64,000 bases of DNA. Origin: Burhinus oedicnemus (Eukaryota > Chordata > Aves > Charadriiformes > Burhinidae). Positions 39,901-51,900 of the stretch are shown piece by piece; the first letter of the stretch is position 1, and each line of letters opens with the position of its first letter. The DNA lies in contig VFFE01005989.1 of assembly GCA_008921705.1 (NCBI GenBank), positions 138,301-202,300 on the forward strand, given 5' to 3'. Under the pieces are notes generated by a model. That model did not search any database. It was not told the origin of the DNA and saw nothing but the letters and a program-made list of their open reading frames with translations. The translations under genes and the position numbers were made by a program.

Positions 39901-42900
39901 ATTTTTTTTAAGAATAAGTTAGACTAACATCGACTGGAAATGGTCACAGTGTAGCTGATCCTCTCTGAGGAGAGGAATTAATTGACCCCTTAAAGTCTCT
40001 TCCCTTCTTACATAGTTGTGATGTGTGTTTTAAGCATATCAACATGACATACAGCTAGAAGACGTAAAATTATTTTAATGTTTATATTTTTATTTCTAGC
40101 TATTGTCTATTCCTGACTTGATTCCTGCATTAACAACAGCAGAACAGAGAGCAGCAACTTCGTTAAAATGGAGAACTCATGAGAAGTTACTACAAAAATA
40201 TGCATGTCTCCCTCATATCATATCAAGTGATCAGATTTATTACCGTTTTCTTCACAGAATGTTGACGATCATTTTGACAAATGTGAGCCCTCCCATCTCT
40301 TTTCCCATTGTTTTTATTTGTTTACGCTTTTTAGAACTTTTGCTATGTGTAGTACTTTACATATTATATTAATCTTAAAGTACTATTTCTCATTGCGTAT
40401 GATATATCAGGCTGTGGTTTTTTAATATGAGACTGAGAAATTGCTCTAAGAACTTCTCCCCATTTGAGGAGCAAAATTTGAATTGACAGATTGTCATGTT
40501 TTTCCTCCCACTCAAGACTTCTTTCCTTCCTTTTGCTCATTATCAGTTTGTTTCTAGGTAAATGAAAACTTTTTCCTCTGAGATGTGCCTTCTTTTTCCT
40601 GATTCCATACATGACTTTGCATTGAGTTCCATTCTTTATGAAAGAACACTTCATTCTGTAACTGAATGATGATTTAGAGCTACTGGTCTGAAATTTTATT
40701 GAATTAATTCAAGAATAAAACTGTCTGTTGTAAGAGAAGATGTTGTAAGTTTTATTTTCTAGCACCTATAGTATAGAAGATGACTTCCGAACATGGAATA
40801 CTTTAAGATGCTTATGAAATAGTTGAATAAACAAGTTAGGCAGAAGGGATAAAGAAGAAGGTGTCTCATGAGTTGGCCAAATTTCCTTATTCTCCCTTAC
40901 ATTATGCCAGTTATTACAAAATTTATAAAGTTAGGCTTATTTTTAGCTATTTTTTCTACTTCTAGAATTTGTGTACATTTTTAGTCATATTCCTTCAAGT
41001 ATCTTTAATTGTGTTCCTTTTATTTCTTTCTAAGAATGTCCTGCCAGTCCAAAAAGCAGCTGCTCGAACTCTCTGTGTTTATTTACGTTATAATCGCAAA
41101 CAAGAACAGAGGCATGAGGTTATTCAGAAACTGATTGAACGTAAGACAATTTTTCCTTGATTACTTAGAGATGCAAGTTAGTTTTGACGGAAAATCTATT
41201 TGTGGTTATATTTATTCAGTGTAACTTCCTGCCATCATTGGTGGGATTACACTTAGAAGACATTCAGTTGCTCATATTATCACCAGGCAAGACATACTGT
41301 GCGTATGCGAGGAATATATCTGAAGCTTATGCAAAGGAATTGGGAAAGAGGCGATGTGGGAAATTGATAATATGCCAAGACCCCTCCAGCCCTGCTTCTT
41401 AAATCAAAGATTGCGTAGGTGTAGGCACTGCAACATACAAAGCAGAGTTCCTCTATAGGAGTAAAATTCTCTAGAGGCTTCAGCATAAGAAGTGCTGAAT
41501 AAATCTTCTCAGAAATTAATTTATGAATGAGTTAGTCACCTAAGTTGACTTTCTGGCCTATGCTATGCGTTTTAAAAATAGGTTAGAAGTTTGAATAGTT
41601 CCCATTAGCAATCCTTAATGTTTACACAGTAATTTTAATACATCTGTAACATGGTTTGAAAGGCATACAGGGCTTTGTTCAACACAGTAGCTAATTCTCT
41701 TGCTATTTTTGCTTTTTCAAATGGTTAAAGGGACAGGTTGTATTTCTGAAAAAAAAGCTCAGTGACAAAAATGGTCGTTGAATTCAGAAGGTCAGGTTTT
41801 CACTGAGAGAAAGAGTTGAGATGGACTGAGCAGCTGTGCCTTGTGATGAGTGTGATGATCATCTTTGAGTCAAAGGTTAACCTTTGAAATGTTTTCTAGC
41901 TGACACTGAAAGCTTAATAGATAATATCCGTGGATTGTTATTTTTCAGAACTGGGCCAAGGAAAAAGTTACTGGAACAGACTTCGTTTTTTAGATACTTG
42001 TGAATTCATTATGGAACTGTTTTCAAAATCATTCTTCTGTAAATACTTCTTTCTACCTGTGCTTGAACTTACACATGATCCAGTGGCAAATGTGAGGTAC
42101 TGTACAAAGAACATGTAGCAGTGTACAGGAAAAAAAGCTTTAAATAATGTATTAAGGAATGTTTTTACAGGTTTTATGTCCTGTTTAAACAATGGGACTT
42201 GAATAAAAAGGTACAGAGCCTTCAGAGTGACCAGTATTAAATGTGTAGGGGACTATGGGAATGATGTTGGAAAATCACAGACGCAGGTCAGTCTGAGTGT
42301 TTGGGCGACTGATCAAAAGTGTTGGGTTTTGGGAGTGAAAGGAACAATGAGACACAGGAACCAGCAACAGATGAGAAGAAAGTAATACGCTGTGCCATGG
42401 GTGTAGAGAGAGAAACGTAACTTCATAGTCTCTGTTAATTTCCATCCATTTCAGCGTCACTATATGTAAACTAAAACACACAAGCAGTTCTTTCAGTGGT
42501 CTGAGCTTAACAAGTTAGCATAGGTTTTACCTTATGTAAAAGTTTTCTACTTCATTGTTGAAGTAAATTGAAAAAGAATTGAACAATATACAGGAATTTG
42601 GTATGTTACTCATTTTTATACAGTGTTTTTTCCATTACTTTTGTAGTCAATTTTTTTTCACTGAACAAATAGCGGCCAGGCAGTTATTATCAATAAGAAA
42701 ACAGTTCCTTTTTTTGTCACTTATTTTGTGTGATTTTACACTTTTAATCTTATTTCTGATGTGTGTAATTCATGTTGTCACCATTAACATGTCTGAACAT
42801 CTAATACTAATACTGTATAGAGATTTACATATGCATAATTTGCACATACCTGTGTGCATTCAGTAGGCTTCACTAAGTACCATTTATTACCAAGTGAAAC

Positions 42901-45900
42901 TGTTTAAATAGACCTTGTGTTTAGTATAACTCTGACATCTCAATTCAGCAGGATTCCAAACCTAAAAACTGAGCCATTTTGTGCATATAGGTTAACATTC
43001 ATGTCTCATGTCCTTAAATTAAGAGGAATATATTAAAGCAATAAATTAAATTTTTATGTAATCTGAAGTAGCTTATTGTTTTTAACAAACATTTTAATTA
43101 AAAGCTCTATTGATATAATATTAAAATTTAATGAAAGCTTGAAATAACTTGCAATTCCTTAACTGGGATTAAAATTAATTTTGTCATAATTCTTTTCTGG
43201 ATTGCTCCCTAACAGTTTTTACAGAAGGAATGCACTGTCTGTAGTGGACTGGAGATTATAAGTCAGACATGGTTATTAGCTCATGATTTTAAAACAAACT
43301 TAGGGAGATGATATTCTAGCTTTCTACAGAGTGGTGTAACTCTTTCTAATGGGAAGTTGTGAAGGTTAAAATGTTTTGAAGGCATAAAACTGCATGAATT
43401 TGTGTAAGAAAGTTTTTTTTAAATGTTATTAATCACAAAGTTACCATTTCTAGCACAGAGTTGTCTCTGATCACAAGCCAGTGGAATCTGAGAACAGAGA
43501 ATATCACCATGTATTGTTCTTGAGATTTTTTTTTTTACTCTGTGCCTACAGATTAAAAATATTCACTATTATATGCTATCACAGTCTGATCAAATGCTGT
43601 AATTTTTATTTCCTTAAATGTATGAAATACTTTTGTTTAATCGGCAGGGTATTTGATGTTAATAATATAAAGAGCAATGAACACATTTTTTATATAACCA
43701 GTTTAGAAACAATATCTAGGAATTAAGGCAAATCAATGATTATAGAATCATAGAATCATTTAGGTTGGAAAAGACACTTCAGATCATCGAGTCCAACCAT
43801 TCCAAGTCCACCACTAAACCATGTCCCTGAGCACCACATCTACATGTCTTTTAAATACCTCCAGGGATGGCGACTCAACCACTTCACTGGGCAGCCTGTT
43901 CCAATGCTTGAGAAGCCTTTTGGTGAAGAAATTTTTCCTCATATCCAATCTAAACCTCCCCTGGTGCAAGTTGGGGCCGTTTCCTCTTGTCCTATGACCT
44001 GTTACTTGAGAGAAGAGACGGACCCCCACCTCTCTACAACCTCCTTTCAGGTATTGGTAGAGAGCGATACCTTTTCTGAGCCTCCTTTTCTCCAGGCTAA
44101 ACAACCCCACTTTCCTCAGCCGCTCCTCATCGGAGTTGTTTGCTAGACCCCTCACTAGCTTTGCTGCCTTTCTCTGGACACACTCCAGAATCTCAATGTC
44201 CCTCTTGTAGTGAGGCGCCCAAAACTGAACACAGTATTCGAGGTGCGACCTCACCAGTGCCGAGTACAGTGGGGCAATCACTTCTGTTGTCCTGCTGGCC
44301 ACGCTGTTTCTAATACAAGCCAGGATGATGTTGGCCTTCTTGGCCACCTGGGCACGCTGCTGGCTCACATTCAGCTGGCTATCGACCAATACCCCCAGGT
44401 CCTTTTCCGCTGGGCAGCTTTCCAGCCACTCCTCCCCAAGCCTGTAGTGCTGCATGGGGTTGTTGTGAGCCAAGTGCAGGACCCGGCACTTGGCCTTGTT
44501 GAACCTCATGCCGTTGGCCTTGCCCCATCGATCCAACCTGTCCTGTTCCCTCTGCAGAGCCTTCCTACCCTCAAGCAGATCAACACGCCCACCCAACCTG
44601 GTGTCGTCTGCAAACTTGCTGAGGGTGCCCTCGATCCCCTGGTCTGGATCGTGGATAAAGATATTAAAGAGAACAGGTCCCAGTACTGAGCTCTGGGGAA
44701 CTCCACCTGTGACCAGCAGCCAACTGGTTTCAACTCCATTCACCGCCACTGGTGGTCAACCGGGCCCTCCCCAATTAGCCAGGACTTCTGATAAATGATG
44801 GGAAGTGGCTTGGTGAGCGCTTCCACTAGCTACCTCAGAACCCTTGGGTGTCTCCCATCCGGCCCCGTAGGCTTGCGTGCATCTGAGTTGTATAGTAGCT
44901 TGCTACCATTTGCTGTTGCATTATGGAAGGTTCATTCTGCTCCCCATCTCTGCTTTCCAGCTCAGTGAGCTGGGTACCCAGAGAAGAATTTCAGTCCTTA
45001 GAACAGAAAAGACATGGTTAAGTTCACATAAGTGCTTTATGCCGTTCAGTTTGAAAGCAGGCAAAGCTGAGCTTCACAGGGGCACTCTAGTAACAAAAAT
45101 GTATCCACACAGTGTCTGAGCAGATAGATATTAAGTTTGACGTTTCTACTCTTTATTATTTTATATGAATAATTTTTCTCCCTGAATTTACTGTGTTTAA
45201 AATTGCTCAGGCAATATAGCAGCTCACAGCTTATGAGACATTATGGCCTGGTACTACTTTTCTTTCATCCCGATTCGTAACCACACTGTCCACCCTTTCC
45301 ATTGCCTTGAGGAGCGCTTATTGGACCTTTGGCTAGGATGATTAAACTCACTAAGACATCAGAAAACTGTCCACTTTTTTCTGCTCTCCCCCTCTCAAGT
45401 AGGTTGGTTTTCTCTAATGTTAGTCACTTGAGGGTTGGGCTCACTGAGCTGATGGAAGGTCCAGCCAGTAGCAGGGACAGCACAAGCAGAGGGAGCCTCC
45501 AGACAGAAGCAGGGAGGTAGGGTAGGGGGAAGAAGAGCTTTCTTCTTTTAGGAGTCAGTAAATACTTAAATCCTTTTAGTCTCTCATCTGATACACCTTC
45601 ATCCTTGCAGTTGTATGGAACTGCAGTCACATGACTTTTGTGGAGACTTGGGCTCCTTTGTACTGATGGATCAGATTTCCAGGGTTTTTAGGTACCTGAT
45701 AGAATTAGGTGTGTAGATAATTTTGAAAATCTAGAGGTCTGCTTATCTTTCTAGCTTAACTCTCCCCCCATGCCCCACAAATCAAAGAAATCTTCATTGA
45801 CTTCAGGATACAGGGCTGTCGTCCTGATCTATGGAGAAGTTTTTGAAAATGTTACAGTATGTCTGGAAACAACACATAAGCAACAATCACTTCTGAAAAA

Positions 45901-48900
45901 TAAGACCTACAAACTTAATTATATTATGTCAAATGCTAGCATACAATACAAAAATTAATAATGCTTATTAAACATCGGCATCAAAAGGTGACTATTTACT
46001 TTTTTTTTTTTTTTTTTTTAGAATGAAGCTATGCTATTTGTTGCCAAAAGTTAAATCTACTCTGAAGATTCCCACTGATAAACATTTACTTCAGCAGTTG
46101 GAATTATGTATAAGGAAACTTTTGTGTCAAGAGAAAGACAAAGATGTCCTGACTATTGTAAAAAGAGTAAGTATTTTTCTTTTCCAGCAGCATTTTGTCT
46201 TGAGGTTATCATTAGAAGTGAAGATGATCAAAGTTATGTTTTCTGTTGATTCTCTTAATCTAAGAACAGGAGACTAGAGAATTCTATTGCCTATTATGTA
46301 ATTTTTAACAATGAAGAGAAGATGTAGTACAGTCAAATTCTGTCAAATTTAAGAGAATTGGTGTTTCCTTGGTTATATTGCAGTTATTTTCTAGTGACTA
46401 GGATTCAGGATTTTGGCTCGATGACCATTTGTGAAAAAATAGCAAATGACTAAAGATAGGATTAAAGATTGACCCTAGTGAAAATGATCAAGTCTTTGAG
46501 GTAGAGATATCTTGTTAATCTATTTATTTTACAATATACAGATAAAGGATTTGCAGGATTTTTAAATGTTACAAATGTCTTTGTAATGTGAATATTCTTG
46601 AAAAAGTACATCTTTAAGGGATGCCCATGCTTATTCTCAAAGAAGCCATGAAGTGAAGTAGCTAAAGTAGGTGGCATCCTCATAGGGCCACTCTGCAGGA
46701 GAGATTGGGTGAACTCCTGCCTGGAGCATCTTGGCTTATTCACAGACTCCCGAGTTGTTTTTTCAGTCCTGGTTCCTAGGTCCTTGCTCCAGCCATTCAT
46801 GCTTCTGTGCTTTCCTTGAGTGTAGGTTGAGTTCCATATAGATAGTCTATTAGTCCTTTGTTGTGAGTCTCAGCAGGGCTCTGAGAATACTCTCTGACAG
46901 TTTAAAACTGCATCTGTATCACAAAAATGCAAAAATTCTCCAAACGTTTAGGAAGAAAAGGCATGTTTAATTTTGAATACCACTATTCTAAGCTTCTTAT
47001 GTAGACAGTTTTTTAGTTAAAAGTGTGGCATGCTGCTGAGGAATGATAAATAATGTTTTGATTTTCTTTATAGACAGTGTTAGAATTGGACAGAATGGAG
47101 ATCTCTGTAGATGTTGTAAGTACTTACTAACTTTAATACTTACCAAGTACTTTTAATTCCCATTTTCATGTAGTGATTTTTTATTTTTATTGGTTTTATT
47201 TTGAAGTTTCAGAAAAGATTTTACGAAAATGATTTATTGGATCAAGAAAAAGAGAGACAAGAACATCTCCTTTTGGAAATGGTATATTTTATCAGTATGA
47301 TCTGTCCTTTTTTTAATAGTTTGTAGCTGAATATTAATGACGCAATAATTTTGAGGTAGGGGAAGTCCATATTATGCACTACCAGAGACCTGGTAGGTTC
47401 ATAATCTGTGTGTGGTTTCATTTTACACTTTACAGTAGGGTTAAGTCCTTCAAAGTAACATGTAATTTCCTTTTCTTTACTACCGAAATTTTGCTGTATC
47501 AATTAGAAAGGCAAAATGGAGTTTCTTGAAAAATACTCATGCTTGATGCCTCTATAGTTCTAAAATCCCAAGCCCTTCAGCACGCCTTTATGAAATCTTT
47601 TTGAGGGAGCTTAGCAATTTGTCAGGCGTGTATAACATCATAGATTGAATAACGAAACACCTCAGAATTCACATACAGCTTCCATAGGCACAGAAATTAA
47701 TGTCGTAACTTCTTTTGTGCCAAGGAAGCCGAAAGACGCTCTGTGTGTTTCAAGCTTTCCTGTTGGCCAGGAAGAAAGGAAAGAAAGAAAGAAAGGCCGT
47801 TGACATCTGCAGCCTGGTGGGAGGGAGACAGTGCAGGTTGTATAGAGCAAAAGGAGCTACAAGTTACTTAGGGTTTGGAAGAGAAGTGTGCAGAATGCTT
47901 TTCCAACTTATAAAACTGTTCATCTTCAGGCATGGCTGTAAGCAAAAGCGGCAGCAGGTACCTCACCACATTGCCTACTACATCTTCACAAAGCCTAGAT
48001 TAGATTGCTGCAGTCCTCCATGCTGCTGCCTCCTCTCCAGCCCAAGGTGGGAGAAGCTGTCATGGTTTGGGCCAGATTGGCCCAATCCGGTGGAACGACA
48101 GATGCTCTCTCTCTTTTGCTCTGCTCAGGAGGCAAGAAAGAGAGAGAAAAAGAGAGACTTAAAGTTTAGAAGGAACTAAACTACTTTAATGGAATATTGA
48201 TAATAAAATAATAAAAAGAAAGATAATGAAATATATACAAAACCATATCAAGCTCCCAGGATGACAGCTGCATCACCAGCAGGCACTGGGCAAGTCCCAG
48301 ACTGGACTCAGTGACAGATGGGATCTGGATTCAGGATCTGGATTCAGGATCGGGATCAAAGGCAGACGCAGAGACAGAGTCCTCCTTGGATGCCAGCCAT
48401 TGAAGAAAAGAGACTGACCCTTTGATCCCTCAGCTTTTATACTGAGCACAATGCGGATGGGATGGAATACCCTGTTGGTTAGTTCTGGGTCACCTGTCCC
48501 GTCCACTCCTCCCCGCAGGTGTGGCCCCTCTACGCTTTTCCACTTCCCACCCTCCAACGGGGCAAGTAACAAAGTTGGCTGCCCTTGGGTGTTACAGCAA
48601 TAAGGATAAGCAGGAGCCTCTCTGCATCCCATTCCTTGGCATCAGCTATAAACGTGGGTCTTATCACTCTGAGAGTGAACAGTTTTCTGCACAACAGGCT
48701 GTTAATTTCAGCAGTTAGAAGAGGCCTAGCTAAAAAATAAAGTTACTGAACAAAATTGGTCCTGTTTTACCTCAAACCAGGACAGAAGCTAAGAAGCTGA
48801 TAGGATGTAGAAGAGGCCGAAGTTCATCGGCATAGATCCCCTGACTTGTAGTAACTGAGCTCCTCTGTAGTGAACCAGAACAGATTCAAGACTGTCTAAA

Positions 48901-51900
48901 AAATGTCACTTTTTCCTCTTTGGGATTGCTACAGAGCCTGCATTTGTGGCCCGCTGATGTCAGTAGGTACTGCAGGACTTCTCTTGGGCAGTTGATTTTC
49001 TCAGTTCATGACACCTATCTCATGGACTCCCTGCCATCTCCCATTGGCTCCAGTGAAAGGTTCAAGCTTTGTTCTCAGGACCTGCATACACATATTCAAA
49101 GACCTGAACTTAGCTTCAGCAGTTTTTAGGTAGATACAATTAATGTTTTTATAGTGAAAGCATTTGGGGCTGTGGTAAAATAGCCTCCGGTGCACACTGT
49201 GTTACCGTGTATTGTATAATAACATTAATTTTTACCTTGTTTCTGCAGCTAGACTTTAGAAGAGCACCTATATTTTTATGCTATATCACATTGATATGGG
49301 CATACCTTTTGTATCACAAAGGTCTCGTTAAGCATTGTCAGTGAGCAGCGTGCTTTTGAGGAACTGGAGATGTACACAGTAAATTGTGACATGTTGCAGT
49401 CCCAAATAGATGAGGAGCCATTGAACCCAGTTAAATGTATCTGACTGCTACAGATTTTAATACTGAATATGTTAGTAAGTTTCCTTAATTTTAGTAATTG
49501 TCTTAGTAGAAACTATATTCTAGCAACCTTGACCTGAATTAATTACCTCTTTTTTTTTTTTTAACTTGGGTAGTAATTAGAGTGAAATGAAAAAATAGAG
49601 TAGAACAATTATGATTCACTTGGCACTTTTTATTGTGAACATAGTACAGAAAATAAGCTAATAGGTTTTTGAAGTTGGAGTGATATGTATCCACCAATAA
49701 TCCTGAAGCAAGTACTGGCTTTTGAAATTACTGATGTAGCTGTGTTAATACTGTCTTCTCTCTATGGATGTGTTCTCAAAAGGTATTCTAAGGCTAGCTA
49801 AATTACAGAAAGGCAAATAAATTCCTTAAACTTGAAGAATTGCAATACTTGGTTTGGTTTTACATAAAGGCTTATCACCTGTAGATGTTAATTTTAGACC
49901 TTTAAAAAGTTGCAGCATATGTGACACACCTTACATTTTCATTGAATTAAAAATATTGTTTGAATTAAAAGTATTGCCAGTCCTATTATGAGAGTATCTG
50001 TGTAGCACAGAAGTTTTACATTGTCGGTTGCCAATTTCTGCATCTTTTTAATTAAAAAAAAAAAAAGTCCAGGCATAATTTTAGTAATAATTTATAAATG
50101 TGAACTTAAACTCTGAAGGTTCCTTCATAATGGATGTCAACCTTTTTTTGGTCTGATTTTTATATAGGGTACGTACCCTGATTTCATTCTGTACCATTAT
50201 TTGTTTCTCTGGATATTCACTAGGAGTTGTACTAATTGTAGGAGAGACAAGAAATTAGCTGTTATTTTGGTGATGTGGAAGCAATCCCTAGTTGAAATAC
50301 AATTTATTTACTTTTTTCTGAGTAATCCCTAAGAATATTATTCATTTTTTTAGGAACAATTAGAAAAAGAGAAGCAACAAAATGAAGGAAGATCTACAAA
50401 TGTTAATGATAAAATGTTTGAAAAGAAGCGTAAGTTTGTTTATTTGTGTACATATTGTTTGTGCATGCATTCTACAAAGGTAGAAGAGAAGGGAGCAGAA
50501 AAGAGACAGTATACAGTAAATAGCAGAGTTTTAGAAAGTGGCAATAAAACTTTTCTTCTATATATTTCTAGAGATATTTATGAAAACTGGCCTCAGAAGA
50601 CTTTTTTCCTTTATTAATAAAATACATGACAGTTTTAGTTGTCTGGTATTTTTCATTTTGGGAGGTAATGTAAGTACTTGTCTGTGGTATTTCTGAAGCA
50701 TTAGTAGCACTGGATTAGATATTATTACTGTTTACCGTAGGGCTGTGATATGTTACATCCTTTTTCTTTATTTGGAATTAAGCTTTAAGAGAGAAGTATT
50801 TACACTGGGCTTTTTTTTAGGTAGAGACAGTAAAACATCATCAGTGTTGGCAAAAAGTATCACACTCTCTGTTCCTGGAAGCTCTTCTGGTACATCAGCA
50901 GGTAAGAACTCTTTAAAAACTCTTCTGGAATGCTTTGTTCTTACATCAGCAGGTTAAAACCCAGCAAAGCTGCTCTTGCCATTTGTGGGCCAAAGTTTCA
51001 CCTACTGCACATAGGAAAAGATGCCATTCCTAGAACTGAATGTGTGTTCCATGGTTTTTAGTTTTATTTTATTCTTTAGTATATAAATAGGTGACATAAA
51101 GAAAACTTATAGTTATTGAAGTATTTGAATCAGTTCCTTCAGCTAGCATAGGTGGGTAGAATATGATATTAAAAAGTATTCTTAACTACTGAGGAAATGC
51201 AGTGATATCCATGTTAAAAATTTTTGCTACTTATAATTTTAGGCAAAGAAGACAAGAAATCCAAGTTGGTTCGAAGCCAGTCTTTCAGTACTCAAGCACT
51301 ACATCCAAAATACAGCAACATAGACAAGTGTCCTAAGTATCTTTGTTATCTTCATTGCTTACCTTATAGGCAACTGTTTACCTAATAGACAACTGTTATG
51401 AAATTATATACACATGAATCTGTGAAAGTAGTGATCTGCTCACTGAATTGTGCCCTAAATTGACAGCTTTCTGTTAGTTAAGGTATGCAGTTTTGAACTG
51501 CAGGAAGAAATACCATTTTAAGGCATGTTGATATATGCCACCTTTTATATTACATTAAAAATTTTTTCAATATGAATTTGTACATTTCTTAAAGAAATTT
51601 CAGTGTAACTTTGTCATTTAATTGTCATATAAACTCAGAAATAACCTCCAATATTATTAAACAGCAGGATGATACAACTGAGAATACTTTCCCGTAATAA
51701 GCAAATTGGTTTTGTTTTGTTTGTTTTTTTAAGTAAAAGCTCTGCTACAGGATATACATCTTCAGTATCAGGAATGGGAAAGAGTTGTCTGTTATCCTTT
51801 AGTGGTAAGTAGGTTATTATATTATATTTTATATTTGTTTTTTGTGGGGTTGCTGAATATGTAGGCCCCGCTAAACAGGCATACTGTAAGATACTGTTGT

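Larger units (their letters stand above)
28840..42096. other. PPP4R4 introns between exons f and n
   Basis: Outside exons g-n, this contains an old antisense CR1 (32680-33740), an old sense CR1 (39670-40020) and T runs at 31377-31398, 32590-32611 and 38649-38665. An open frame at 29171-29494 begins with a hydrophobic stretch but resembles nothing I know. Confidence 0.65.

Noticed and set aside
44210..44798. Long plus-strand frames inside the CR1 at 43742-45005
   Set aside because: They are antisense shadows of the CR1 reverse-transcriptase frame.
47715..48179. 154-codon open frame
   Set aside because: It straddles the left end of the solo LTR and a GAAA repeat, so it is a composite of unrelated DNA.
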